A stretch of DNA of 64,000 bases from Natronogracilivirga saccharolytica (GTDB taxonomy: Bacteria; Bacteroidota; Rhodothermia; Balneolales; Natronogracilivirgulaceae). Shown piece after piece: positions 9,082 to 18,000 of this stretch (positions are counted from its first letter, which is position 1; every line of letters begins with the position of its first letter). The position numbers were made by a program, and so were the translations under genes. The stretch spans positions 62,001 to 126,000 of the forward strand of contig NZ_JAFIDN010000007.1 of assembly GCF_017921895.1 (NCBI RefSeq), read 5' to 3'. A model generated the notes under the pieces. It worked only from the letters and a program-made list of their open reading frames with translations, was not told where the DNA came from and searched no databases.

Positions 9082-9978
9082 TTGATGCGGCTACTTCTCG
9101 CCTTTTTTTCTGCAATACTGTTGATGATGCCAGCACAGGCCCTGGCTCAGCAGGTTTTCAATGTATCGGTTGATCTCAACACGAGCCAGATCAGCACCAC
9201 AGATCATGAGTACATTTATGATCTGGAGCCGATGATCAAAGAGTATCTGGAAAACAACCGCTGGACCGAAGACCGGTTTGAAGATGTGGAGCGCATCAAC
9301 GTGAATATCCAGGTTGTGATTAATTCGGTCGAAGACCGGAATTTCAGTGCCACGCTGCTTGTATCCACCGAAAGGCCCATTTTCAATACCCTCCAGGTCA
9401 CCCCGGTTCTGGTCATCACCGACAACAACTGGTCATTTGAGTTCGGAAGCAGCACCAATCTGCTGCACGACACCTACCAGTACGATCCCATCGCATCCGT
9501 CCTTGACTTCTACGCCAACATTATTCTCGGCTTCGACTACGATACATTTTCGGAGTTGGGGGGACAGGATTACTTCCGCAATGCCCGCCGTATATCAGAC
9601 CTCGGTGAGTCTTCCGGATCGGGATGGACGGCAAGCGGATCCCGCCGCAGCCGCAGCGACCTGGTCGCTCAAATGCTTAATCCCAATTACGAGGATTTCC
9701 GGACTGCGCTCTACCTGTATCATCGCAAAGGCCTTGACCTGTTTACGCAGTCTCCGGACGAATCACGCGACAATATCCTCGAGGCGTTTGATCTTATCCA
9801 GCAATCCCAGCGCAGAACCAGTGCCCGCCATGTCTTTGAACTGCTTTTTGCTGCCAAGCACCGTGAGTTCAGGGCTATATTTATGGAAGCAGACACCGAG
9901 CGCCGGCTTGAAGCCTACAACATTCTGACGACCATAGACGACAGCCGCATCTCTGAGTACGAGCGGCTTCAGAGATGA
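9082..9978 (+). CDS. porD: DUF4835 family, type IX secretion protein PorD
   Basis: A 298-residue secreted or periplasmic protein with a clear signal peptide (cleavage near residue 22, AQALAQQ). The whole chain matches the DUF4835 pattern: QVFNVSVDLNTSQI at the start of the mature protein, the central YDPIASVLDFYANIILGFDYDTFSELGG block, and the late RRTSARHVFELLFAAKHRE block. Members are annotated as type IX secretion protein PorD, linked to assembly of the secretion machinery. The gene is divergent from the PorV-like gene, with about 210 bases between them holding both promoters. Its last 10 bases overlap the end of the convergent flippase gene. Confidence 0.85.
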   Translation: MMRLLLAFFSAILLMMPAQALAQQVFNVSVDLNTSQISTTDHEYIYDLEPMIKEYLENNRWTEDRFEDVERINVNIQVVINSVEDRNFSATLLVSTERPIFNTLQVTPVLVITDNNWSFEFGSSTNLLHDTYQYDPIASVLDFYANIILGFDYDTFSELGGQDYFRNARRISDLGESSGSGWTASGSRRSRSDLVAQMLNPNYEDFRTALYLYHRKGLDLFTQSPDESRDNILEAFDLIQQSQRRTSARHVFELLFAAKHREFRAIFMEADTERRLEAYNILTTIDDSRISEYERLQR

Positions 9979-10955
9979 CCTGACCGTTCACCTGACCTTT
10001 TACCTGACTGTTTTCTTCTCTGACGGATTTCGTGTATCCCGAGAACGGTAATGGCCGCCGCAAAGGGGATGATGAAATAGAACAGGCGATATACCAGCAC
10101 GGCGCTCAGGATTTGTGAAGACTCCACAAAAGCCCCGAGCATAAGCACGAGTATGGTTTCAATCACGCCGAGTCCGCCGGGAACCTGACTCAGTATTCCC
10201 CCCATGAAACCGATAAGGTAGATGGCCAGAAACAGAGGATAGGAAAGCTCATCGATAGGAGGGAGCAGCAAATACAGGATCAGCGATGATGTAACCAGAT
10301 CCGTCGAGGAGACCACGATCTGACCGAAAGCCACATGCACCTCAGGCAGTTTGAAAATTTTCCCCCGGAAAACGATGGAAGCACGGATAAACCGGCAGAG
10401 AATCAGATACAGCACCGTGAGTGCGATGAATATCCATCCGAGTATCTGCAGATTGGGCAGGGGCCAGTCCACCGACGCCGGTATGCGGACCGATGTTCCG
10501 GCGAAAATCACCCCGCCAAGTGCCATAAAGCCGACCCACAATGTGAAAGCGCAGAATCCGACCACCTTGGTCACATTGAATCCGCTGATTCCCATGGATG
10601 AATAGATGCGGTACCGCATGGTTCCGCCCACCAGCAGCGAAGGCGTGATATTGTGGCTGAAGGCAAATCCCAGGAAGGATGCCTTGGCCACTTTTTTCCA
10701 CTTCAGCCTGATTCCGAAATTGTACAGCGCCAGTTTGTCATAAAACGTCAGGATCAGATAACCGGCAATCGTGACCCCGAAAGCCAGCATCAGCTGATGG
10801 TCCGGTATCAGCCGGACATGCTCCCTGAACGTGCTCCAGCTGAATTGCTGAACCTCATTCTGCAGAATCCAGATAGCGATGATAAACAGGCTCAGCCCGA
10901 TCAGCGGCAGGATGTTGCGTCGTCGGAAGATTCTTTTGAAAAGGGATGTGCTCAC
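9969..10955 (-). CDS. YbhN/UPF0104-type integral membrane protein (lysylphosphatidylglycerol synthase TM family)
   Basis: A 328-residue polytopic membrane protein with about eight hydrophobic helices. Typical family features are the early NEVQQFSW segment, GFAFSHNITPSLLVGGTMRYRIY in the middle and GGILSQVPGGLGVIE near the C-terminus. Relatives include MprF flippase domains and AglD-type proteins and are thought to flip or handle lipid-linked groups. The last residues are a basic RSG-repeat tail encoded by imperfect 13-bp repeats. The stop overlaps the end of the convergent porD gene. It sits 18 bases downstream of pcm on the same strand and probably shares its transcript. The substrate is unknown. 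Confidence 0.8.
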   Translation of the reverse strand: MSTSLFKRIFRRRNILPLIGLSLFIIAIWILQNEVQQFSWSTFREHVRLIPDHQLMLAFGVTIAGYLILTFYDKLALYNFGIRLKWKKVAKASFLGFAFSHNITPSLLVGGTMRYRIYSSMGISGFNVTKVVGFCAFTLWVGFMALGGVIFAGTSVRIPASVDWPLPNLQILGWIFIALTVLYLILCRFIRASIVFRGKIFKLPEVHVAFGQIVVSSTDLVTSSLILYLLLPPIDELSYPLFLAIYLIGFMGGILSQVPGGLGVIETILVLMLGAFVESSQILSAVLVYRLFYFIIPFAAAITVLGIHEIRQRRKQSGKRSGERSGHL

Positions 10956-10973
10956 TCGGGTGTTGCGCTTTTT

Positions 10974-11642
10974 CTAAAGATTCCAGCCTTGTTTGCCTAT
11001 GAGCGGAACAAATTTGAAAATGGAAAACTTTTCTTCTTCGAAATGACCGTCAGCATGCCGTGTGATGCGGTACATGGCCTGTTTTTCTTCATCGCCGACG
11101 GGCACAACCAGCCGCCCGCAGGTATCCAGCTGACTTTTCAGCGATTCCGGGATGACGGGAGCGCCGGCTGTGACAACGATGCTCATATATGGTGCGTATG
11201 CCGACCAGCCCATCGTGCCGTCACCGCATTTGAGATTCGGCCTGTAGCCAAGTTCTTCGAGAATCTCCCTTGACCGGTTGTAAAGCATCTGATGGCGTTC
11301 AACGCTGTAAACTTTCGCTCCGAGTTCACACAGGATGGCCGCCTGGTAACCCGATCCCGTACCGATTTCAAGTACCTTGTCGCCTTCGCTGACCTCCATA
11401 AGTTCGGTCTGCTTGGCTACGGTAAACGGCTGGGAAATGGTCTGACCCATTTCGATGGGAAGTGCTGTGTCTTCATAGGCGCGATGTGCAAGTGCCGAAT
11501 CCACAAATTTGTGCCGGGCTACATTTTCGAAAGCCGCCAGGACACGCTTGTCGCGGATACCTTTCGATTCCAGCTCCTCCACCAGAGCCATCCTTCGTTT
11601 TTTAAATACCCGTTCATTCGGTTTCAGTGGATTCTGCATCAT
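10974..11642 (-). CDS. pcm: Protein-L-isoaspartate(D-aspartate) O-methyltransferase
   Basis: A 222-residue methyltransferase that methylates isoaspartyl residues with S-adenosylmethionine, starting their repair in aged proteins. Family motifs are complete: ALPIEMGQTISQPFTVA (substrate and active-site loop), VLEIGTGSGYQAAIL (SAM-binding motif I) and IVVTAGAPVIPESL. Length is normal for the family. The protein is cytosolic. It is followed at 18 bases by the YbhN-type gene. Confidence 0.95.
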   Translation of the reverse strand: MMQNPLKPNERVFKKRRMALVEELESKGIRDKRVLAAFENVARHKFVDSALAHRAYEDTALPIEMGQTISQPFTVAKQTELMEVSEGDKVLEIGTGSGYQAAILCELGAKVYSVERHQMLYNRSREILEELGYRPNLKCGDGTMGWSAYAPYMSIVVTAGAPVIPESLKSQLDTCGRLVVPVGDEEKQAMYRITRHADGHFEEEKFSIFKFVPLIGKQGWNL

Positions 11643-11900
11643 CTAAACAGCAGTTTTAAAATGTAAAGTGACTGAAATTTCTCTTTCCCGCAACGTTATA
11701 CAGCTATGCCGCAATGCGTGCCGTACATGCGGCACCGGCTTCACCGGGCCATAATCCCGATGAGCTGTACTTACCGCATATGTAATATAGGCACTTCCTG
11801 AAGTGCAGCCCAAATTTACCTTGCCGGAAGAGAGTCATAATTTGTGTGAAGCCGCGATGTGCGGCATCTGCGGCTGCGTCTGTTTCATCTGCGGCATTGT

Positions 11901-12884
11901 CTATTTATAGATGTGCCACATACTTTCGACAATCTGGCTCACATCCGAGTGCCGGGCCTTCCAGCCGATGGTTTCCAGGGCGCGGGTGGATGCAGCCACC
12001 AGCTCGGCCGGATCGCCGGGGCGCCGGTCCGTGATTTTGTAAGGAACTGTCCGCCCGCTGACCTTTTCTGCCTCTTTTATGACTTCCAGAACGGTATATC
12101 CCTTTCCGGTCGCCAGGTTCAGGCACAGATCCTCGTCTTTTTCTTTGAGATATTCCATGGAACGCACATGGGCAGTGGCCAGATCATTGACATGAATATA
12201 ATCGCGGATGCAGGTGCCGTCACGCGTGGGATAATCATTGCCGAATACCTGCATGCTTTTACGCTGACCGGAAGCAGCCTCCATTACGATGGGCAGAAGA
12301 TTGGCCGGATTCTGTTCCTTGCCTGTAATGCGGCCCTGCGTGTCGTAACCCGCGGCATTGAAATAGCGCAGCGCGGCATAGCGAAGTCCTCTCAGGCGGC
12401 TGTACCAGCTCAGTGTCTGCTCAATAACCAGTTTGGTGTATCCGTAATAATTGATGGGATTCTGCGGGTGGTTCTCATCAATCGGAAGATATTCAGGCTC
12501 TCCGTACGTAGCTGCAGAAGAAGAGAATACAAAATTCTTAACATTGTGGCGGACCATCATGTTAAGCAGCTCCATCGTGGCCACGAGATTTGAACTGGTA
12601 TAAATCTCCGGATCGGTCATCGATTCGCCGGCAGCCTTGAGCGCAGCAAAGTGAAACACGGAGTCAAAAGGCGAGCCGTCGCTGCCGCCATTTCCTGCGA
12701 GGATGCGGGAGAGCAGCGTCAGGTCCTGCACATCACCTTCCACCAGTTCGGCCCGGGCATCCACATTTTCACGAAGACCGGTTGAGAAGTTGTCAAGTAT
12801 GGTAACCTGATGTCCGGCATCGTTAAGTTCATAGACGGCGTGCGAGCCAATGTAACCGGCTCCGCCGATGACAAGAATATTCAT
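11901..12884 (-). CDS. galE: UDP-glucose 4-epimerase
   Basis: A 327-residue short-chain dehydrogenase-type epimerase that interconverts UDP-glucose and UDP-galactose with bound NAD. The Rossmann motif GGAGYIGSH begins at residue 6, the catalytic Ser/Thr lies in FSSSAATYGEP, and the YYGYTK motif supplies the Tyr and Lys. The NRRPGD-like region appears as DRRPGDPAELVA. The ATG at 12884 was chosen because it puts the Rossmann strand at the usual distance from the N-terminus; an in-frame start 72 bases upstream would add an unrelated tail. Ordinary core gene. Confidence 0.93.
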   Translation of the reverse strand: MNILVIGGAGYIGSHAVYELNDAGHQVTILDNFSTGLRENVDARAELVEGDVQDLTLLSRILAGNGGSDGSPFDSVFHFAALKAAGESMTDPEIYTSSNLVATMELLNMMVRHNVKNFVFSSSAATYGEPEYLPIDENHPQNPINYYGYTKLVIEQTLSWYSRLRGLRYAALRYFNAAGYDTQGRITGKEQNPANLLPIVMEAASGQRKSMQVFGNDYPTRDGTCIRDYIHVNDLATAHVRSMEYLKEKDEDLCLNLATGKGYTVLEVIKEAEKVSGRTVPYKITDRRPGDPAELVAASTRALETIGWKARHSDVSQIVESMWHIYK

Positions 12885-13089
12885 GTGCAGTAAGGTTTTG
12901 TGGAAAAAATCCGGCAATGAGTTGGTTGCGCCAAAAATAGAAAAGTTTGTCACCAAATACCTGCCGGAAAGAAAAACGGCCGGTTATTTTATTTCGGTAT
13001 CGTTTTCATCGTATATTTGAGCGCAATTAATAACGCACCATATCAGACCAGAGTTGGATTCAGGGCATACCCCGCTTCAAAGTTGTCTT

Positions 13090-14355
13090 ATGCATTTTCC
13101 AGGAAAGAGTGACGAACACAAAAAGAGTCAGAACCAGCAACCGGACGAGGAGTCTCCGGCATCATCCGGTTCGGCAAACAAAGATGAGCGCGATCAGCAT
13201 GATCTGGTCATACCCGAAAATGACCTTACCCAGCCCCGGGAAATGCCGTTTCTCTATCTGAAAGGATTCGCCATGGGATCGGCTGATGTGGTTCCGGGTG
13301 TCAGCGGCGGCACGATGTCGCTCATCCTCGGAATCTACACACGACTCATATTTGCTATCAAAAGCGTGGATTTGAAGGCCGTCGGCCAGCTGTTTACGCT
13401 GCAATGGGCTGAATTATTTGAGCGGGTGCACTGGAAGTTCCTGATTTCCGTCTTCCTGGGCGGCGTCTCCGCCGTCTTCTTTTTCACAACTATCGTGGCC
13501 CTGCCGGTACTCATGCATACCCGTCCGGAAGTTATTTACGGACTCTTTTTCGGTTTGATATCCGGATCCATTCTGCTGCTGCTGAAGGCGATCGGTGATG
13601 TGGGATGGAAAGAGCTGCTCATTGTGTTTGCCGGTGTGGGCATCGGGTTCCGCATCGTCACCCTGGTTCCCACCGATACCCCGGAAACCAGCCTTTTTGT
13701 GTTTCTGAGCGGGTCACTCTCTATCACGGCCATGGTGCTGCCGGGAATATCAGGCTCTTTTATTCTTCTCATACTCCGGAAATATGAATATATCCTGAGT
13801 CACATAGCACTGCTGCCCACCGACCGCTTTCTTGAGGCGCTTTCGGTGTTGTTTCCTTTCGGGCTGGGGATGGTCGTGGGACTGGTACTGTTCGTCCGGC
13901 TTCTGTCATGGCTGCTTAAGCGATTCCATATCCTCACACTTTGCCTGCTGGTCGGATTTATGGCCGGTTCCCTTTACGTGATCTGGCCTTTCCAGGAAAG
14001 AGATTACAGGGAAATTGTTGAATCGCGCGTGCTTCCGGCAGATGATCCGCTTGTGCAGGAACTGAAGGAGGATGAGCCATCCAGAAGACGACCGGAATAC
14101 TCGGAACTCGGCCATGTGATCAATCCCGATGCGCCTGACGATGAGCAAAAAATCGAAGTCAGAAATGTGCGCAGGGTGCTGGTTTCCAGCAGTCCGTACT
14201 GGCCTGACTGGCTTGATCCGGGCGAAGATCCCCGGCTTTCCGTAGGCGGATGGTCACTCTATGGCAGTGTCGGGACGATGCTGGTCGGGTTTTTGCTTGT
14301 GGGATATCTCGGACGTGTGATGAATAAAAAAGGACTTGTCGGAAAAGGGCCCTGA
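13090..14355 (+). CDS. popT: DUF368 family undecaprenyl-phosphate translocase (PopT-like)
   Basis: A polytopic membrane protein of about 421 residues. It has the two inverted-repeat signatures of the family, GSADVVPGVSGGTMSLILGI and TAMVLPGISGSFILLIL. DUF368 proteins have been shown to return undecaprenyl phosphate, the lipid carrier of cell-wall precursors, across the cytoplasmic membrane. The N-terminal 50 residues are hydrophilic and Ser/Gln/Asp-rich, an extension before the first helix. A soluble insertion of about 90 acidic residues lies before the last helix. The start is uncertain: ATG 13090 or an in-frame TTG at 13054. Confidence 0.82.
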   Translation: MHFPGKSDEHKKSQNQQPDEESPASSGSANKDERDQHDLVIPENDLTQPREMPFLYLKGFAMGSADVVPGVSGGTMSLILGIYTRLIFAIKSVDLKAVGQLFTLQWAELFERVHWKFLISVFLGGVSAVFFFTTIVALPVLMHTRPEVIYGLFFGLISGSILLLLKAIGDVGWKELLIVFAGVGIGFRIVTLVPTDTPETSLFVFLSGSLSITAMVLPGISGSFILLILRKYEYILSHIALLPTDRFLEALSVLFPFGLGMVVGLVLFVRLLSWLLKRFHILTLCLLVGFMAGSLYVIWPFQERDYREIVESRVLPADDPLVQELKEDEPSRRRPEYSELGHVINPDAPDDEQKIEVRNVRRVLVSSSPYWPDWLDPGEDPRLSVGGWSLYGSVGTMLVGFLLVGYLGRVMNKKGLVGKGP

Positions 14356-14451
14356 CCGGTGCATTAAACTATTCCCAACTCTCCGGGGAAATGCTATATT
14401 GCTTCAGAGATAATGCAATGATCACAACCTGATACAGAGACGAGGTATGCT

Positions 14452-15435
14452 ATGAAAAAACTCAACCGGATACTTGTTCCGACCGATTTTTCGGAGGGAT
14501 CGCGCAAAGCATATGCCTATGCTGAGTCGCTGCTTAAAGTGTTTGGCGGTACGGTGGATATGGTAAATGTCGTGCCCACCATCAAATATCTTCACGAAAG
14601 CATGAAAAAAGTCGGGTACCCGTTTTCGCTGGATCAGGATGTTTATCCCCAGATTCTTGAGCAGACCGAAGAGAAAATTCAGGCTGAGCTGGATAAACAC
14701 ATTACCGAAGAGCACCGCGGCAAGGCTGTCGTCAAGATCGGCCGGAAGGCATACGAAATCATCCTGGAGCACGCCCATAAGCAAAAATACGACCTGATTG
14801 TCATGGGTGCACAGGGAACTCATGCAGATCACATCATACGCGGACATGTAACCGAAAAGGTGATTCGGTTCAGCCGGATACCTGTTCTGTCAGTATCCGG
14901 AACCGTGCTTCCCCAAAGTACGGAAAACATTGTTGTGCCGACCGATTTCTCCGATCTGTCCCTGCGCGCAATCCTTCCGGCAGCCATAATGGCGGGAAGG
15001 CTGAAGTCTGAAATTACATTGCTGAATGTGAAGGAGCTTCACGGATCGGAACCCGATGAAAACGATGATCCCGATGAGCAAATATTGCGCAAATTCCGGA
15101 ACAAGTCTTTCAAGAAAGTAGAGGCTTTCTTTGCCGGGAAACCCAAAGCCCGAATTGAGCTGGAGAGGAGGGATGATGACAATTTCTTTCTGCAGCTTCA
15201 GCGGGGTGATGACAATTACCGGATCCCGATGAAATTTGAGCAGGTGAGGGGCATATCGGCACACTATGAAATTGTGGATTATGCCGAAGAGAATGCGGAT
15301 ATGATCGTGATCGCCACGCATGGCCGCAGCGGGTTGTCACATATGTTTATGGGCTCGACCGCCGAGAAAGTGGTACAGTGGGCCAAAATTCCGGTGCTGA
15401 CGACCAGGCCGAAAGAGATGATCAAAAAGAAGTAA
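14452..15435 (+). CDS. Tandem universal stress protein (two UspA domains)
   Basis: A 327-residue cytosolic protein with two UspA folds, each opening with the same strand (RILVPTDFSEGSRKA at residue 6; NIVVPTDFSDLSLRA at about 160). The second domain has the full ATP-binding pattern G-2x-G-9x-GST (THGRSGLSHMFMGSTAEK); the first has a variant (MGAQGTHADHIIRGHV). It probably binds ATP and acts in stress tolerance. A good ribosome site (GAGG) lies 9 bases before the ATG. Monocistronic: a hairpin follows about 60 bases after the stop. Confidence 0.9.
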   Translation: MKKLNRILVPTDFSEGSRKAYAYAESLLKVFGGTVDMVNVVPTIKYLHESMKKVGYPFSLDQDVYPQILEQTEEKIQAELDKHITEEHRGKAVVKIGRKAYEIILEHAHKQKYDLIVMGAQGTHADHIIRGHVTEKVIRFSRIPVLSVSGTVLPQSTENIVVPTDFSDLSLRAILPAAIMAGRLKSEITLLNVKELHGSEPDENDDPDEQILRKFRNKSFKKVEAFFAGKPKARIELERRDDDNFFLQLQRGDDNYRIPMKFEQVRGISAHYEIVDYAEENADMIVIATHGRSGLSHMFMGSTAEKVVQWAKIPVLTTRPKEMIKKK

Positions 15436-15494
15436 TACGGATCAGCGGAGCGGCCGCAGCACACAGGTGACCAGTGGAGCAGAAATTGCCTTTC

Positions 15495-15534
15495 GGGTCA
15501 GAAATTGCTTTTAGGGGTAGTTCCGTTCTGACCC
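15495..15534. terminator. Hairpin between convergent genes
   Basis: A perfect 9-bp inverted repeat, GGGTCAGAA (15495-15503) and TTCTGACCC (15526-15534), with a 22-base loop. It lies between the ends of the convergent usp gene and LolA-like gene, so it may end both transcripts. There is no clear U-tract, so this is a weak call. Confidence 0.4.
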
Positions 15535-15543
15535 GGGCTGTTT

Positions 15544-16338
15544 TCACCTGGGAATGCCGCGGCGAAGCTGGCGTTCAGTGAACAGATCTGCGGATATCGG
15601 CTCATCGAACGTGCGGTCTTCCCAGCGCAGCTCGGTTTTGCGGTCATTTTCGAGATCATGCATAACCATGTAATCCGCACGCCAGATATCATCCCGGATG
15701 TTCTGATACTCCCCGACTTCCAGCCGCTTGATTTTGTTCCCGTCATGATCAATATATTCGGCCTTCATCAGCAGGTAATCATCCGGATCTATGTGATAGA
15801 AGATATGGTCGTACTGGCTGTCATGCTGTGGCATCGCCTTCAGCAGAATGCGCTCACTGTCCCGGTCGACCTCCTCAAAATCGTAATTGTCGGGATTCTG
15901 CTGTCCAAGGTCCTCATAGGTAAAATCACTTCCCATGAACCGGTCGCCGCGCTCGGATGATCCGATCGTCTGTACACGACCGACCGCGGGCAGATAGACC
16001 TGCTGGTGTTCGTCACCATTGGAGGTGATATTCAGCAGTCCCGTATCCCTCACATCGGCCGGTGATTCAAAAAAGGTCAGCTGTTTAGATTCATCATCTC
16101 TGTTGATACTCCAGGTCCGCAATTCGCGGGTCCGGGTGCTCCCACGGGAGCTGTGGATGATCATCGTCATGCGGGACGATTCGTACTCGATGGTGGTACG
16201 CCGGCGGTCGAGTTCCTCGAACACATCCCGGGCATTGTCATCAGATGGAGGAGTGTGAGGCGATGCGTCCGCAGTCCCGGTCCCGGGTGCTGAAAGGGTC
16301 AAAAGCAGGGAGAATGCAAGAGAAAAAATGAATGTCAT
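15544..16338 (-). CDS. LolA-like outer membrane lipoprotein-sorting protein
   Basis: A 264-residue protein with an N-terminal signal peptide (about 25 residues). The mature chain follows the pattern of the outer membrane lipoprotein-sorting family (PF17131 type): RELRTWSINRDDESKQLTFF, DVRDTGLLNI, YLPAVGRVQTIGSSERGDRFMGSDFTYEDL and the late DIWRADYMVMHDLEN. Such proteins form an incomplete beta-barrel that can carry lipids or lipoproteins in the periplasm. They often go with RND-type exporters, but none is next to it here. The cargo is unknown. Confidence 0.8.
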   Translation of the reverse strand: MTFIFSLAFSLLLTLSAPGTGTADASPHTPPSDDNARDVFEELDRRRTTIEYESSRMTMIIHSSRGSTRTRELRTWSINRDDESKQLTFFESPADVRDTGLLNITSNGDEHQQVYLPAVGRVQTIGSSERGDRFMGSDFTYEDLGQQNPDNYDFEEVDRDSERILLKAMPQHDSQYDHIFYHIDPDDYLLMKAEYIDHDGNKIKRLEVGEYQNIRDDIWRADYMVMHDLENDRKTELRWEDRTFDEPISADLFTERQLRRGIPR

Positions 16339-16586
16339 AAGTTGGAGCGATTAGAAAATTGCGAAGAAAGCGGAACGGCATCGGTGATTGTGGCCGGCTG
16401 AATACCGGAGCTGTACCTGTGGATCGAAAATCAGAACATCAATATGGCCGTTTACCATTCCGCCGTAAGCGTGTGCGGTGATAAACATGCGATATTACAT
16501 TGAATAAGGTTTCAGAATACTATATATTTCAAAGCTGTGTCAGATATAGAAAAATACATCAATGCAGGCCGTCAGTATTCGTTACC

Positions 16587-16660
16587 GGGCCCGTAGCTCA
16601 GTTGGTTAGAGCAGTCGACTCATAATCGATTGGTCGGGGGTTCAAATCCCTCCGGGCCCA
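16587..16660 (+). tRNA. tRNA with CAT anticodon, probably tRNA-Ile2 (lysidine-modified)
   Basis: A 74-base cloverleaf without an encoded CCA. The 7-bp acceptor stem GGGCCCG/CGGGCCC (16587-16593 with 16653-16659) is perfect, followed by discriminator A. The anticodon stem GTCGA/TCGAT holds loop CTCATAA with anticodon CAT at 16621-16623, and the T-loop is TTCAAAT. The arm ACTCATAATCG closely resembles E. coli tRNA-Ile2, whose C34 is changed to lysidine to read AUA; elongator Met is the alternative. A recombinase gene starts 200 bases downstream, so the 3' end is the likely integration site of the island. Confidence 0.88.
16631..16660 (+). other. Probable left attachment site at the tRNA 3' end
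   Basis: The T-arm and acceptor 3' strand of the tRNA are the usual crossover target of tyrosine recombinases. The integrase gene starts about 200 bases away and points away from the tRNA. The matching attR was not seen in this window, so the exact core sequence cannot be set. Confidence 0.45.
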
Positions 16661-16670
16661 CTCCTTTCAA

Positions 16671-16705
16671 AACCTCGTTTTTCTTCGGAAATTCGGGGTT
16701 TTTTT
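16671..16705 (+). terminator. Intrinsic terminator after the tRNA
   Basis: Stem AACCTCG (16671-16677) with CGGGGTT (16694-16700), one G-T pair, followed at once by a run of T. It lies 10 bases after the tRNA and should end its transcript. Confidence 0.7.
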
Positions 16706-16800
16706 ATGTCCTGAAGCGATTTTGCGGCAGTTTTGCCTGGCTTTTCGCAAATGGCAAAAATGCCGTTTTGGTAATATTTTTTACCGAAAAAGTCGTTTGG

Positions 16801-16823
16801 TGGTGACATTTGTGGTGACATTT
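16801..16823 (+). repeat. Direct repeat TGGTGACATTT x2 before the integrase
   Basis: Two exact 11-base copies (16801-16811 and 16813-16823) one helical turn apart, immediately upstream of the recombinase gene. The spacing suits binding of a regulator or of the recombinase itself. Confidence 0.6.
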
Positions 16824-16863
16824 TGCTACTATGTTACCACACGCTAATTCAAGAACCTCGAGT

Positions 16864-17994
16864 ATGGCATCCACATTCAAGCGCAAAGACGGCATCTATT
16901 CCATCACCTTCACTCGTACGGTTGATGGCAAAAAGGAGAATAAACGCTTTTCACTGGGTACGAAAGTCAAAAAAAAAGCCGAAAGGCTGTCCGTGGACTA
17001 CGCGCGGCGATATGAAGATGGAGAAATTGATCCCTTCGGCGGATGGAGCCCCAAAAAGGATATTAGTCTCAAGCAAGCATCGGCCCTGAACTTTTCTTTA
17101 GATGCAATGGCCGAGAAGTTTGTGAGTGAAAGGAGTCAGGCGAATGATGTAACATCGGGCAACTACCGGCGACATCTTAAAATGTTACAGGACCAGGTAG
17201 GAGATACTCTGCCTGTGACCATGATCACAGAGAAAGATATCCGGGATTTTTGCTTTAAAAGTGGAATCAAGCCAGCCACCCAGAAAAGCTATCTCCGTCA
17301 TCTGAAGGTATTTTTCAAATGGCTGGCAGATAACGAGTATGTTGATGTCAATGTAACGGCGAAAATCAAACCGCCCCGGACCAAAACGAATATTTCTGAA
17401 AAGGTTATTAATGAAGAGCAGCTAAAGCTCATTTTTAAGGCGTACAGGGACAAGAAGAAAAGCCATAAAAAGAAAAAGCACGTGTCCAAAAAAGTGCAGC
17501 AGCGTCTGTGGTTTCGTCCTCTCTTTACGGTGGTTTTCTTTCAGGGTTTGCGCGCAAGAGAGATTGTCAATCTGCGATGGGAGTACATTAATTTAAAGAA
17601 AAAGTTCATGACCGTCGTCAATACCAAGACGAAAACAGACCGGACCATCCCCATTCGTGAAAAAGCACATCAGATTCTAAAGGCGTGGCACAAATTGAAC
17701 GGGTATCCGGCAAGCGGACTGGTATTTCCAAGTCCAAAAAGTACCTTCACGGAGATCAAGATGAGTGAAGCACATGTATCCAAGGTTTTCAATGAATACA
17801 AAAAACTCGTACCCGGATTACCCAAGGATCTTTGTATGCACGGGGTCCGGCACTCATGCGGGACAGAACTTCATCGCCTTGGTATGGATATTATGGATAT
17901 CGGAAAATTTCTGGGCAACAGCCTGGAAGTCACGAAGATCTATGTTCATACGAATGAGATTGACTTGCAGAAGAAGCTCAAGGATCTGGATTAA
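16864..17994 (+). CDS. int: Tyrosine recombinase / phage-type integrase
   Basis: A site-specific recombinase of about 376 residues. An N-terminal Arm-type segment (SITFTRTVDGKKENKRFSLG) and a SAM-like core-binding domain (about 90-180) precede the catalytic domain. Catalytic residues seen: R230 in GLRAREIVNLRW, H326 and R329 in HGVRHS, and nucleophile Y360 in KIYVH. The usual His/Trp before the tyrosine is Asn (LGN, N352), an uncommon substitution. ATG 16864 was chosen; an in-frame ATG at 16831 would add 11 residues. It lies next to the tRNA gene and probably catalyses integration of the island there. Confidence 0.9.
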   Translation: MASTFKRKDGIYSITFTRTVDGKKENKRFSLGTKVKKKAERLSVDYARRYEDGEIDPFGGWSPKKDISLKQASALNFSLDAMAEKFVSERSQANDVTSGNYRRHLKMLQDQVGDTLPVTMITEKDIRDFCFKSGIKPATQKSYLRHLKVFFKWLADNEYVDVNVTAKIKPPRTKTNISEKVINEEQLKLIFKAYRDKKKSHKKKKHVSKKVQQRLWFRPLFTVVFFQGLRAREIVNLRWEYINLKKKFMTVVNTKTKTDRTIPIREKAHQILKAWHKLNGYPASGLVFPSPKSTFTEIKMSEAHVSKVFNEYKKLVPGLPKDLCMHGVRHSCGTELHRLGMDIMDIGKFLGNSLEVTKIYVHTNEIDLQKKLKDLD

Positions 17995-18000
17995 AAACGG

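Noticed and set aside
13054-13089. TTG start for the DUF368 gene
   Set aside because: Possible, but it adds 12 residues without family support and has no better ribosome site than ATG 13090; kept only as an alternative.
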